From: Bacteroidota bacterium
GTDB taxonomy: Bacteria; Bacteroidota; Bacteroidia; NS11-12g; UBA955
NCBI GenBank assembly: GCA_027488835.1
Contig: JAIYAW010000006.1
Span: 64,556-128,555 of the forward strand
Length of the DNA: 64,000 bases
Reading direction: 5' to 3'
Shown here one piece after another: positions 1 through 8,193 of the stretch. Each line of letters starts with the position of its first letter. Within the stretch, counting starts at the first letter, position 1. The translations under genes were made by a program, and so were the position numbers. The notes beneath the pieces were generated by a model that saw only the letters and a list, made by a program, of their open reading frames with translations, did no database searches and was not told where the DNA came from.

Positions 1-156
1 TACTGCATTCGCCCATGAATCACCATGTTTTTCTATGTTTGCAGTAAATTCTTTGAAACTACCTGTAACTGTTGAAATTACTAAATGTTTTACTTTGAAC
101 TGAACTTCTGAATGCGTAGCATCTAAGTTCCATTTTGAAATTGCTTGGGTTGTCAT
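1..156 (-). CDS. YceI family protein (5' part only)
   Basis: Only the first 52 codons lie in the window; the gene continues beyond base 1. The visible N-terminus contains WNLDATHSEVQFKVKHL, the opening strands of the YceI lipocalin-like barrel that binds isoprenoid or amphiphilic lipids. No signal peptide is visible, so this copy is probably cytoplasmic, as is common for Bacteroidota YceI proteins. The gene is read leftward, divergent from fabD. A TAAATTTG -7 box and an overlapping inverted repeat lie 13-31 bases upstream of the ATG. The family call rests on a short stretch but the motif is characteristic. Confidence 0.8.
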   Translation of the reverse strand, partial: MTTQAISKWNLDATHSEVQFKVKHLVISTVTGSFKEFTANIEKHGDSWANAV

Positions 157-168
157 AATTGATATAAT

Positions 169-187
169 ATTTGTTCAAACAAATTTA
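169..187 (-). promoter_or_regulatory. Promoter -7 box with overlapping inverted repeat (YceI gene)
   Basis: On the minus strand bases 187-180 read TAAATTTG, a perfect match to the Bacteroidota -7 consensus TAnnTTTG, 23 nt before the YceI ATG. Bases 169-184 form ATTTGTT-CA-AACAAAT, a perfect 7-bp inverted repeat with a 2-nt centre that overlaps the box. This is a natural position for a repressor site. The box is seen; the operator role is inferred. Confidence 0.5.
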
Positions 188-305
188 ATGCAAGCAAACT
201 TGTTAAATGTTAATTTTAAGTTAATCTGTTAAAAAAATTGCACAAAGTCGATAGGATTGATATTTTGTGGGTTCAAAGAAATTTTTTAGTTGTTATTTTG
301 CCGCC

Positions 306-1190
306 ATGAGTAAAAATGCATTTATATTTCCTGGCCAAGGAAGTCAGTTTGTTGGAATGGGAAAAGATCTTTATGAAAGCAATGAAATTGCAAAAGATAT
401 GTTTGAAAGAGCCAATGAAATATTGGGATTTAGAATAACAGATTTAATGTTTGCTGGCACGGATGAAGATTTACGTCAAACAAACGTTACACAACCTGCC
501 ATTTTTTTACATAGTGTTATTCGTGCAAAATTGATGGGTTCTGAATTTAATGCAGATATGGTTGCCGGTCACAGTTTAGGCGAATTCAGTGCATTGGTAG
601 CGGCTGGAGTTTTGGATTTTGAAGTTGGATTGAAATTGGTTTATCAACGTGCAGTGGCCATGCAAGAAGCATGTGAAATTGAATCTGGAACAATGGCGGC
701 AGTATTGGCATTAGCCGACGACAAAGTAGAAGAGATTTGTGAAAGTACACCTGGTATCGTTGTTCCTGCAAATTATAATTGTCCCGGTCAGTTGGTGATT
801 TCTGGCTCTTATGCTGCAGTTGAAACGGCTTGTGAAGCAATGAAAGTAGCAGGAGCGAAACGTGCTTTGATTTTGCCAGTTGGTGGAGCTTTTCACTCTC
901 CTTTAATGGAGCCAGCCCGAGAAAAATTAGCGACAGCCATAGAAAATACAATTTTTAATGATCCTAGTTGTCCAATTTATCAAAACGTAACAGCAAAAGC
1001 TGAAACTGATAAAACTATTATCAAACAGAACTTGGTTTCTCAATTAACTGCTCCAGTTAGATGGACACAATCTGTTCAACAAATGTTCAACGATGGAGCA
1101 ACCCAATTCACCGAAGTAGGTCCAGGTAAGGTATTACAAGGTTTGGTAAAGAAAATTGCACCGGAAACAGCGGTTGCTGGTTTACAATAA
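306..1190 (+). CDS. fabD: Malonyl-CoA:ACP transacylase (FabD)
   Basis: Transfers malonyl from CoA to acyl carrier protein, supplying type II fatty acid synthesis in the cytoplasm. The 294-residue protein has the normal family length. It opens with FPGQGSQ (GQGSQ at residues 10-14), carries the nucleophile elbow GHSLG with Ser90, and the catalytic His197 in GGAFHSPLM. I chose ATG 306 over an in-frame GTG at 267: the GTG would add 13 residues without homology and overlaps a possible TATTTTG promoter element at 261-267. It stands apart from other fatty-acid genes here, divergent from YceI and ending 1 nt before the convergent T9SS substrate gene. Confidence 0.97.
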   Translation: MSKNAFIFPGQGSQFVGMGKDLYESNEIAKDMFERANEILGFRITDLMFAGTDEDLRQTNVTQPAIFLHSVIRAKLMGSEFNADMVAGHSLGEFSALVAAGVLDFEVGLKLVYQRAVAMQEACEIESGTMAAVLALADDKVEEICESTPGIVVPANYNCPGQLVISGSYAAVETACEAMKVAGAKRALILPVGGAFHSPLMEPAREKLATAIENTIFNDPSCPIYQNVTAKAETDKTIIKQNLVSQLTAPVRWTQSVQQMFNDGATQFTEVGPGKVLQGLVKKIAPETAVAGLQ

Positions 1191-1191
1191 A

Positions 1192-4100
1192 TTATTGTGT
1201 GCGAATTAAATTCACAGATCCATGTATTTCTTTAGGTACATTTGGATTGTTCGTTTTAATCACTGTAATGATATAGAAATAAGTTCCGGAAGGGGCATCG
1301 GGACCCGTATTTTCTATTTTCCCATTCCAACAATTATCTAAGCTTGCATAATAAATTCTTTCGCCCCAGCGATTAAAGATTTTCATTTCAGCAAATTCGC
1401 AACTTGGTGAATATCCAACCACGCCAAAACAATCATTTTTACGATCATTATTTGGGGTGAAAACATTGGCTATTGACCAATTTGAAATACTATCATTTAC
1501 CGCCGATAAGGGTTTTGATAATGTATCTGTGCAACCTGAAACGCTATTTTTGAATATAATGGTGGCTATAAAATCACCTTTTTCATAAATATGTGTTATG
1601 GGGTTTTCATTTTTCTTTATTTCTGAATTATCTCCAAAATTCCAAAAAATACTGTCGTATTGGGTTCCCAATGCGGTAAACTTAATTCCTGGCACACAGC
1701 TTTCAGACAATAAAGTTACATTGGGTGCTGGTGCCTCAATGACATCAATAGTTTGATTGAATGTTGCTTTTTGATTACAACTGTTGGTATCAATAATAGT
1801 TAACGTAACCTTGTATTTGCCAATTTTATTAAACAAGTGGGTTGTGATTTTTTTACTTGAAGTATCTCCATCTCCGAATTGCCATAAGTATTTGGCGTTG
1901 TATAAATTTCTGGGGGTGAACGTATTTGTTTTACCCAAGCAAATAACCATAGGATTTACGTTGAATATGGCATCAACGGAATAACCCAAACGGAAATCTA
2001 GTTTGAAACTGGCATTGCTACACCTAACGCTTATATTATTTTTGAATGCGGCATTTGCGGTGGTTGGGAAATCATTCAATCCTGGAGGATTATTTGGGCA
2101 TGATGAACAAACAGACTGATAAATCACACCTCGTTTATCAAAACGGCTAGTTCCACCATCCACATGGTCATCGCTTAAATTTCCCCCAAAATAAGAAGCA
2201 TAGATCAGGCTTTTGGCATCTTTTTTCAATGCAAGAAGATAGAAATCATTTCCATCTGTTGATTTTTGATGGGCATCATTGGTTATCTCTAATCCGTCGG
2301 TGGTTCCATTATTTCCAACTCCTATTGCGGATCCCCAACCGCTGAAATAAATGTTATAACAATCATCAACCATGAATGCCGATGGGCAAAGTTCAGGTTT
2401 TCCAGTTTGCCTGTTACCAAAAGTGGTAATAAAGTCAATTGATGATAAATCATTGCTCATTCTTCCAATAAATTGGTGGGTACTATCTTTTCCATAAACA
2501 CCAGCGCTTCTTTTGATGTATCCTTCAGTTTGACCCGTAAAATAAATCTGCCCCAATGGGTCAATGTCTAAGAAGTAAATTTGATCGTAAGCATTAGATC
2601 CCCAATATGTGCCCGTTTGGTATTTTCCATTGTCCTTATTTATTTTCAAAATAAATCCATCTGTTACACCGCCAAATGTTTTTTGAGCAACTGCGTTTGC
2701 TGTTAAAGGGAAATCTGAGCTTTTTGTACCACCGCCAATAAATAAATGTGCGGAATCGTCAAATCGACAAGAATATCCGGCATCGTCTCCAGTGCCACCA
2801 AAAAAGGATGCCCATCTCATTTTGCTCATAAGTGGCGTTAATGAAAATACCAAAGCATCTGTTCTTCCTTGGATTGAAGTTTGAAAGGCTCCCGCAGTTG
2901 TAGGGAAATCATTTGAATGAGAACATGTTGAAACGAAAATATTTCCTTTGTGATCGGTTGTAATATCACCTCTGTAATTGTCGGCGTAATTATAAAGTAG
3001 TTGGCTTTTTTGACCTCCTGTGTTCAGTTGAAAACCGTCTGCTGAACTTCCACCGATGTATGTTCCTGCCAGCATTTTGTCACCCGAGGCTGATAATTTG
3101 GTTACAATTAAATCGTAATTGCCTTTATAAGCATTGCTAAAGAATGAATCTTGATGCACTGGAAAATCATTGGACAACGTTGTTCCAAAAACCAGCAAAT
3201 TATTATCTGGGTCAATGCATAAGCTATGCGGATATTCATCGTCTGTTCCCCCGAGGTAAGTTGCAAACAATAATTTTTTGCCGTCCGGGCTATACTTACT
3301 GATAGTAATATCACATGGTAATCCAACAGGACCCGCCCCATTCACGCTTCCACCATAAGTTGTTTGAAATGCCCCTGTTGTAACCGGATAGTCTAATGAT
3401 TCAGCATCGGCAATACCTCCGGCATATAGACAACCTGAGGTATCATAGGTCGCTGTAAATCCAAAATTGTCGGCAGTTGAGCCACTGTAGGTGCTGAATA
3501 CTAGAATTGGATCTATTATTAACGGCTCATTTTTATTGTATTTACGCGTAATTAATTGGAAAGTGCCCTTGTTAATCTGAGAATACTTGCAAGGAACTCT
3601 TTTTAAACTCGAAAATCTTGAAAGTTTGCGCTGAAAAGCCTTTGGTTGTCCAATTGTAAAGTTCCCACATGTGCTTTGAATTTCAATGCCCGTCTTCGAT
3701 AAATTTACACCGGTATTTCCAACAAGATTTAATTGAATTTGACTTGGATCACCACCCTTGTTTACAATCCAGTCGAACTCGATTCCATTGTCAGTTGCGT
3801 AAATCAGGAAATCAATATTTTTATAAATATTTGATAATTTTATTGTTTTTGAGGGATAAATTTTCGTTTTCCAATTGTTTGGGTTATTGCCTAAAAAGTA
3901 ATTTACGTAATACGGTGCCTGTTGTAAAAAATCAATTTTTGAAGGAATTAGGGATTGATTAAAATTGATATCGATAACATGTTTATTAATTGTAAACGAA
4001 GTATCCAATCCCTTATAATGGAATGATTTGTGAATTTTTGGAATATCTTTCGGGTTAGTTAATACTACCCTAAGTCCTGTGTTGTTTAAATAAACTGTTG

Positions 4101-4248
4101 CTGTTTTTAATTCGCAAAGGGCAATTGGGGTTTCCTCATTTTCCTGGACATTAATTTGGCCAACATTGGGTTGAAAGTATAGATCATTACTTTGCGCAGA
4201 AGCAGTGAAAGAAATTAGGCAAATGATTGATATGAGAATTTTGCGCAT
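1192..4248 (-). CDS. T9SS-secreted beta-propeller/PKD protein with gliding-motility-type C-terminal domain
   Basis: A 1018-residue secreted protein. Residues 1-19 are a signal peptide ending FTASAQ. Residues about 20-250 resemble the DUF7948 N-terminal domain (PNVGQ start, YYVNYFLGNNPNNW). Residues about 250-770 hold SBBP-type beta-propeller repeats of the form FSTYxGGS..D.......D..GN...G.T.S.DFPVT..AFQ. Two PKD domains follow, with WQFGDGD near 788 and WNFGDNS near 869. The last ~90 residues (FTPNNDRKND, IFNRWGERIY, SGTYFYIITV) are the CHU_C/type B T9SS sorting domain. It is therefore expected to cross the outer membrane by T9SS and be surface-attached or released. The ligand or substrate is unknown. 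A TAAATTTG box lies 11 nt upstream of the ATG. Confidence 0.9.
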   Translation of the reverse strand: MRKILISIICLISFTASAQSNDLYFQPNVGQINVQENEETPIALCELKTATVYLNNTGLRVVLTNPKDIPKIHKSFHYKGLDTSFTINKHVIDINFNQSLIPSKIDFLQQAPYYVNYFLGNNPNNWKTKIYPSKTIKLSNIYKNIDFLIYATDNGIEFDWIVNKGGDPSQIQLNLVGNTGVNLSKTGIEIQSTCGNFTIGQPKAFQRKLSRFSSLKRVPCKYSQINKGTFQLITRKYNKNEPLIIDPILVFSTYSGSTADNFGFTATYDTSGCLYAGGIADAESLDYPVTTGAFQTTYGGSVNGAGPVGLPCDITISKYSPDGKKLLFATYLGGTDDEYPHSLCIDPDNNLLVFGTTLSNDFPVHQDSFFSNAYKGNYDLIVTKLSASGDKMLAGTYIGGSSADGFQLNTGGQKSQLLYNYADNYRGDITTDHKGNIFVSTCSHSNDFPTTAGAFQTSIQGRTDALVFSLTPLMSKMRWASFFGGTGDDAGYSCRFDDSAHLFIGGGTKSSDFPLTANAVAQKTFGGVTDGFILKINKDNGKYQTGTYWGSNAYDQIYFLDIDPLGQIYFTGQTEGYIKRSAGVYGKDSTHQFIGRMSNDLSSIDFITTFGNRQTGKPELCPSAFMVDDCYNIYFSGWGSAIGVGNNGTTDGLEITNDAHQKSTDGNDFYLLALKKDAKSLIYASYFGGNLSDDHVDGGTSRFDKRGVIYQSVCSSCPNNPPGLNDFPTTANAAFKNNISVRCSNASFKLDFRLGYSVDAIFNVNPMVICLGKTNTFTPRNLYNAKYLWQFGDGDTSSKKITTHLFNKIGKYKVTLTIIDTNSCNQKATFNQTIDVIEAPAPNVTLLSESCVPGIKFTALGTQYDSIFWNFGDNSEIKKNENPITHIYEKGDFIATIIFKNSVSGCTDTLSKPLSAVNDSISNWSIANVFTPNNDRKNDCFGVVGYSPSCEFAEMKIFNRWGERIYYASLDNCWNGKIENTGPDAPSGTYFYIITVIKTNNPNVPKEIHGSVNLIRTQ

Positions 4249-4259
4249 TGAGATATTAA

Positions 4260-4267
4260 CAAATTTA
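4260..4267 (-). promoter_or_regulatory. Promoter -7 box of the beta-propeller/PKD gene
   Basis: TAAATTTG on the minus strand matches TAnnTTTG exactly and ends 11 nt before the ATG at 4248. No clear -33 TTG is seen at the usual distance. Confidence 0.55.
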
Positions 4268-4363
4268 AATATAAAATGGATGAAATATGTGTTATAAAAT
4301 GAAAGTCATTGTAATATGACTCAGTAATAGGATAAAACGTTGTATAGTTCATGATTTAACAAC

Positions 4364-4393
4364 AAAAAAGAGGCCAATTTAAAAATTGGCCTC
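4364..4393 (-). terminator. Rho-independent terminator after the FecR gene
   Basis: Bases 4370-4393 form an 11-bp stem (GAGGCCAATTT / AAATTGGCCTC) with a 2-base loop. Read on the minus strand it is followed by TTTTTTG. It lies 52 bp downstream of the fecR stop. Confidence 0.85.
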
Positions 4394-4445
4394 GGTGCAA
4401 AAAAACAATATAAAAGATTAAATTTTCCCGACTATGTGTCAGAGA

Positions 4446-5306
4446 TTATTTAGCTGGTTTGCGGGTTAAGTTAATTTTTAGTGCGGTATTGATTACGTTA
4501 CATATTTCACCAAGAGACGCATTTTGTTTGAATTTACCTGTGAATTGGAGGTTTTGAGTATTTGAATTTTCAAACTGAACATTGTATTTGTTCTCTAACG
4601 TGGTGCAAACTTTTGAAAGATTGGCATTGTTAAATTCAATAAATTCACCTCTCCAAACTACCGAAGTTGAATCCATTTCAACCTTATTTAAGTCCAATTT
4701 ATTTGTAATTGCACACATTCCTTTGGTTAAGATAACTTCTTTATTATCGTGTTGGACTTTTACTTTTCCGTGATTTACAGAAACTGACATTTCTTTATTT
4801 GGATAAGCAATTACGTCAAATCCTGTTCCCAATACTGTAACAGTACCTTTAGGCGTAACAATTGAAAAAGGTGCTGATTTGTTGGGTGCAACTTCAAAAT
4901 GTGCTTGTCCAGATAATTTAATTTTACGCGCATTTGCGGTTAATTCATAAGAAACGGAACTTGCCCCGTTCATTGTAATTATACTACCATCTGGAAGTTT
5001 GAATTCTTTGAATTCGCCAGCCGTTGTGTTTTGCGTTGAAGCTAGTGGGTGTTCTTTGCTGTATTGATTCATATTATATAGAACAATACCCGAGAGTAAA
5101 AATATTGATACCACAGCAGCATAAGCCAATAAGCGCGAATATGAAACTCTTAATTTGGCTTTTGGCTGAATTTCTGCTTTGAATTTAGACCAAGCTTGAT
5201 CATTTTGGTCTGATTCTGTGTATGTATAATTTGCTGATAAATCCCAAATTTCTTTGAATTCAGGATCGTTATGCAATTCGTTTTTGTTAATTTCTTCGTT
5301 CCTCAT
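4446..5306 (-). CDS. FecR family anti-sigma factor (lacks usual N-terminal domain)
   Basis: A 286-residue inner-membrane protein of the FecR class, which couples an outer-membrane signal to an ECF sigma factor. Residues 1-60 are cytoplasmic (DPEFKEIWDLS, then an AWSKFKAEI segment). Residues about 62-82 are the single membrane span. Residues about 95-195 are the FecR domain (EFKLPDGSIITMNGASSVSY, GQAHFEVAPNKSAPFSIVTPKGTVTVLGTGFDV). The C-terminal ~75 residues match the DUF4974 secretin/TonB-plug-like domain. The usual YLAGE-like sigma-binding helices are missing from its N-terminus; a similar segment is encoded by the small gene 4 nt upstream. No sigma-factor or SusCD genes adjoin it. It ends before a strong terminator. 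Confidence 0.92.
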   Translation of the reverse strand: MRNEEINKNELHNDPEFKEIWDLSANYTYTESDQNDQAWSKFKAEIQPKAKLRVSYSRLLAYAAVVSIFLLSGIVLYNMNQYSKEHPLASTQNTTAGEFKEFKLPDGSIITMNGASSVSYELTANARKIKLSGQAHFEVAPNKSAPFSIVTPKGTVTVLGTGFDVIAYPNKEMSVSVNHGKVKVQHDNKEVILTKGMCAITNKLDLNKVEMDSTSVVWRGEFIEFNNANLSKVCTTLENKYNVQFENSNTQNLQFTGKFKQNASLGEICNVINTALKINLTRKPAK

Positions 5307-5310
5307 AAAA

Positions 5311-5490
5311 TTACTTTCTAACCAAGTTCATTTGCATAGTCATAGCCATCACATTTTGTTGAATGAGGGCAAGCGTTGTGCGGAATTGAGGATTTTGTTT
5401 TAACCAATCCTCGAGCTTACTTAATTCTTCGGCTTCCATTAATCCGGCCGCATATTTAGTAAGAATGTTTGACTCTAATTGTTCTTTCAT
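5311..5490 (-). CDS. Small protein resembling the N-terminal domain of FecR anti-sigma factors
   Basis: 59 residues from ATG 5490. The sequence ILTKYAAGLMEAEELSKLEDWLKQNPQFRTTLALIQ has the pattern of the cytoplasmic N-terminal helices of Bacteroidota FecR proteins (Y-x-A-G-x-[hydrophobic]-x-x-x-E-x-x-x-[hydrophobic]-x-x-W-L). It ends 4 nt before the fecR ATG in a different frame, so the two look translationally coupled. The open frame extends further upstream to 5598, but that part is hydrophobic and AT-rich and precedes the natural start. It probably works with the FecR protein as a detached sigma-binding module. That is an inference; it could also be the relic of an older full-length gene. 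Confidence 0.6.
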   Translation of the reverse strand: MKEQLESNILTKYAAGLMEAEELSKLEDWLKQNPQFRTTLALIQQNVMAMTMQMNLVRK

Positions 5491-5615
5491 GGGAGTATTC
5501 CTTGTGCTTGAATACAACAAACGCGCAACCATCCCCCAAGAAAAAATAAAAAAATATTGAAAAAGTTTTGAATATTTATATAACTGATATAAAATCAATA
5601 AAATATAATAAAAAA

Positions 5616-6614
5616 TTATTTTCTGAATTTGTAAATTTCTTCAATAATTTTAACCACCGCCATGCCTTCAGACAATTGGGTATGGGGTTTTGATTTGTTG
5701 TTCAGCGTTTCAATTATATTTTGAATGACATATGGATGATTTGAAGCGCTTCCCTGATAGTTTCCATAGTTGTTTGGAGGATTACTCTTTTCTAGAGCAG
5801 GCATTTCATAATTATTGATATGGCAATAGCTAATTTCATTCATGTATTGACCACCAAGTTTTACTGTTCCATTTTCACCAATAATTGAAATGCTGCTTTC
5901 AAAATTTTTATCGAAGACAGATGTAGAATAATTGATACTACCTACACCACCGGAATTAATTGAAAACGTAACAATGCCACTATCTTCGAATTGTGTAGAT
6001 TGTTTGTGGTTGAAGTTTTCAAATTGGGCATAGTTGATGTTTATTTCTCCAAAAACCCAATACAATAAATCGATAAAATGAGAAAATTGAGTAAACAATG
6101 GTCCCCCGTCTAATGACATAGTTCCATGCCAATGATTTGGGGTATAATATCGATCATCACGATTCCAAAAGCAATTGATTTGAATGGAAAATATATTGCC
6201 GAGTGTTTTTGAAAGAATTAAATTTTTCAACCATTGACTCGGTGGTGAAAAGCGATTTTGCATTACACAAAAAACAAATTTATTATTTTTGTCTGATGCA
6301 ACTTGAATTGCCTCGCAATCTTTAGAAGATAGTGCCAAAGGTTTTTCTATAACAACATGCTTTTGTGCATTTAAGCATTGAATTGCTTGCTGCGCATGCA
6401 GTCCATTTGGAGTGCAAATATGGACAACATCGATTTGATTATAATTCAATAAATTATCAATGTTTATTTCGTTTTTGTAATGCCCAAATATCAAATTTGC
6501 ATTGATATCAGCGGTGGCAATCAATGCAGCTTCTGGGTTTTCGGAAATATGTATGCAGTGTTTCTGTCCAATATGACCTAACCCCAAAACCGCGAAACCA
6601 ATTTTATTTAACAT
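5616..6614 (-). CDS. Gfo/Idh/MocA family NAD(P)-dependent oxidoreductase
   Basis: A 332-residue cytoplasmic dehydrogenase, probably acting on a sugar, sugar nucleotide or inositol-like substrate. The N-terminal Rossmann fold begins KIGFAVLGLGHIGQKHC. The conserved EKPLALSSKDC motif (catalytic-site Lys in EKP) follows near residue 90, and a C-terminal beta-sheet domain contains DGGPLFTQFSHFIDLLYWVFG. I chose ATG 6614 rather than the upstream ATG 6635, because 6635 falls inside the promoter-like CATTTTTG at 6633-6640 and the fold starts right after 6614. No pathway neighbours indicate the substrate; LPS or capsule sugar synthesis is possible. Confidence 0.88.
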   Translation of the reverse strand: MLNKIGFAVLGLGHIGQKHCIHISENPEAALIATADINANLIFGHYKNEINIDNLLNYNQIDVVHICTPNGLHAQQAIQCLNAQKHVVIEKPLALSSKDCEAIQVASDKNNKFVFCVMQNRFSPPSQWLKNLILSKTLGNIFSIQINCFWNRDDRYYTPNHWHGTMSLDGGPLFTQFSHFIDLLYWVFGEININYAQFENFNHKQSTQFEDSGIVTFSINSGGVGSINYSTSVFDKNFESSISIIGENGTVKLGGQYMNEISYCHINNYEMPALEKSNPPNNYGNYQGSASNHPYVIQNIIETLNNKSKPHTQLSEGMAVVKIIEEIYKFRK

Positions 6615-6632
6615 TGAAGAATTATAGAACGG

Positions 6633-6645
6633 CAAAAATGCGAAA
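6633..6645 (-). promoter_or_regulatory. Promoter-like TTTCGCATTTTTG element (Gfo/Idh gene)
   Basis: On the minus strand this reads TTTCG then CATTTTTG, one base off the TAnnTTTG box, 18 nt upstream of ATG 6614. The same TTCGCATnTTTGC word precedes two other genes in the window (9662 and 62754). Confidence 0.45.
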
Positions 6646-6689
6646 CATATTCTGATTTACAATTGATTTTTTTTATTCTGTGAATTGAT

Positions 6690-6721
6690 TTTGATTATTC
6701 GAAGAATAGTTGCAAAATTTG
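6690..6721 (+). promoter_or_regulatory. Promoter of threonine dehydrogenase gene
   Basis: TTTG at 6690-6693 and AAAATTTG at 6714-6721 are separated by 20 nt, the usual -33/-7 spacing. The -7 box has one mismatch to TAnnTTTG. The ATG follows 13 nt later. Confidence 0.45.
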
Positions 6722-6734
6722 CAGTTAGAAAATT

Positions 6735-7694
6735 ATGAGTACGGAAAAAATATTGGTAGTAGGATCGTGCGGTCAATTGGGAACCGAATTGGTTGAGGCA
6801 TTACGCGGCATTTATGGAGATTCTAACGTAATTGCTTCAGATGTAAAGGTTTCTGATAATCCTGTTTTTGAAGCTGGTCCATTTGAGACACTAGATATTT
6901 TAGACGAAAAGGCTTTCCGTGGAGTAATTGAAAAATATAAACCAACGCAAGTGTATCACTTAGCTGCTTTGTTGAGTGCTACTGCAGAAAAACACCCTGA
7001 ATTTGGGTGGGAATTAAACATGGATGGCTTATTCAATGTTTTGAATGCCGCCCGTGACATGGGAATTGTAAAAAGAGTTTATTGGCCTAGTAGTATTGCA
7101 GCTTTTGGACCAAATACCCCGCGTTTTAATACACCTCAATTTGGTCCTATGGATCCTACAACTGTTTATGGAATAAGTAAATTGTCAGGTGAATTGTATG
7201 CCCAATATTACTACAATCGTTGGGGAGTAGATACAAGAAGTTTAAGATATCCAGGTTTAATTGGTTATAAATCTGCTCCTGGTGGGGGAACTACTGATTA
7301 TGCAGTATCAATTTATCACGATGCGTTACAAACCCAAACTCATGAATGTTTCTTGAAGGAAGGAACCGTATTGCCAATGTTGTATATGCCAGATGCTTTG
7401 AAGGCAACTTTGGATATCATGCATGCACCTGCGGAACAAATAAAAATTAGAAGTAGTTATAATTTGGCTGGAATGAGTTTTGGTCCTGAGGAAATTGCAG
7501 CGGCAATTCAAAAATATATTCCAGATTTTGATATTACTTACAAAATTGATTCGCGTCAGCAAATTGCAGAGTCATGGCCAGCGGTAATTGACGATTCAAG
7601 GGCCCGTGAAGACTGGGGTTGGAAGCCAAATTATGATTTGGATAAGATGACAGTTGACATGCTAGAAAATTTAAAAATTCAATACAACAAATAA
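6735..7694 (+). CDS. tdh: L-threonine 3-dehydrogenase, SDR (epimerase-like) type
   Basis: Oxidises L-threonine to 2-amino-3-ketobutyrate with NAD+, normally feeding glycine formation through 2-amino-3-ketobutyrate CoA ligase. The 319-residue protein is an extended SDR. It has the NAD-binding GSCGQLG near residue 10, VYHLAALLSATAE, the catalytic serine region PSSIAAFGP, and YGISKLSGE with the Tyr/Lys pair. The segment SLRYPGLIGYKSAPGGGTTDYAVSIYHDAL is typical of the threonine dehydrogenases known from Flavobacterium and Cytophaga, as distinct from UDP-glucose epimerases. It is unrelated to the zinc-dependent Tdh of E. coli. No kbl gene adjoins it. Confidence 0.88.
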   Translation: MSTEKILVVGSCGQLGTELVEALRGIYGDSNVIASDVKVSDNPVFEAGPFETLDILDEKAFRGVIEKYKPTQVYHLAALLSATAEKHPEFGWELNMDGLFNVLNAARDMGIVKRVYWPSSIAAFGPNTPRFNTPQFGPMDPTTVYGISKLSGELYAQYYYNRWGVDTRSLRYPGLIGYKSAPGGGTTDYAVSIYHDALQTQTHECFLKEGTVLPMLYMPDALKATLDIMHAPAEQIKIRSSYNLAGMSFGPEEIAAAIQKYIPDFDITYKIDSRQQIAESWPAVIDDSRAREDWGWKPNYDLDKMTVDMLENLKIQYNK

Positions 7695-7788
7695 TTAAAT
7701 TTTCGTTTTTGGCTTTTTATTTTAGTTACAAGCAATTATTGGCAAGATTTTTGTTTTTGCTTTTTATGGATTCTAATCTTTACATCAA

Positions 7789-8193
7789 ATGACCAATTCT
7801 GATATTATTACCGAAAATAGAAAACGGAAATCGTTTTGGATTAGAATGGTTCATTTTTTCAAATTTGATAAAACTACTCATATTCCATCTTGGTTAAAAG
7901 ATAGAAAAAATGGAAATAATTTCATCAAAGCGAATGCGGCTTCGAAAATATTGAAATTTGCAAAAGAAGTGAATTTAACTCAGTCAAAATTATTGGAAAT
8001 TTACCACATTGAGTGTGAATATGAACAGAAGAAGCAAGAAGCATTGGAGCAATTTCCACATTTGCCAAAAATATTGAAAAAAGAAATAAGTGGATTTCGT
8101 TCTATTAAAATGGATAGAATGCAAAGTAAGTTAACTCGAAGTCAATTTGCCATTTACTCAAAGTTATTCAGAAAAAGCAATCAACACTATTAA
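7789..8193 (+). CDS. Hypothetical basic protein
   Basis: 134 residues, strongly basic (Lys/Arg-rich), with no signal peptide and no clear membrane span. The middle ([38 protein letters not shown]) looks alpha-helical. I do not recognise the family. The start ATG at 7789 is the only reasonable one. The stop overlaps the miaB stop (shared TTAA), so it is tightly convergent with miaB. Base composition matches the neighbours. It could be a nucleic-acid-binding protein from its charge, but nothing specific supports this. Confidence 0.6.
   Translation: MTNSDIITENRKRKSFWIRMVHFFKFDKTTHIPSWLKDRKNGNNFIKANAASKILKFAKEVNLTQSKLLEIYHIECEYEQKKQEALEQFPHLPKILKKEISGFRSIKMDRMQSKLTRSQFAIYSKLFRKSNQHY

Noticed and set aside
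5300-5320. Sequencing frameshift joining the 59-residue ORF to FecR
   Set aside because: The small ORF has a proper stop and FecR a proper ATG 4 nt later, with no homopolymer at the junction; two genes are the simpler reading, though relatives should be checked.
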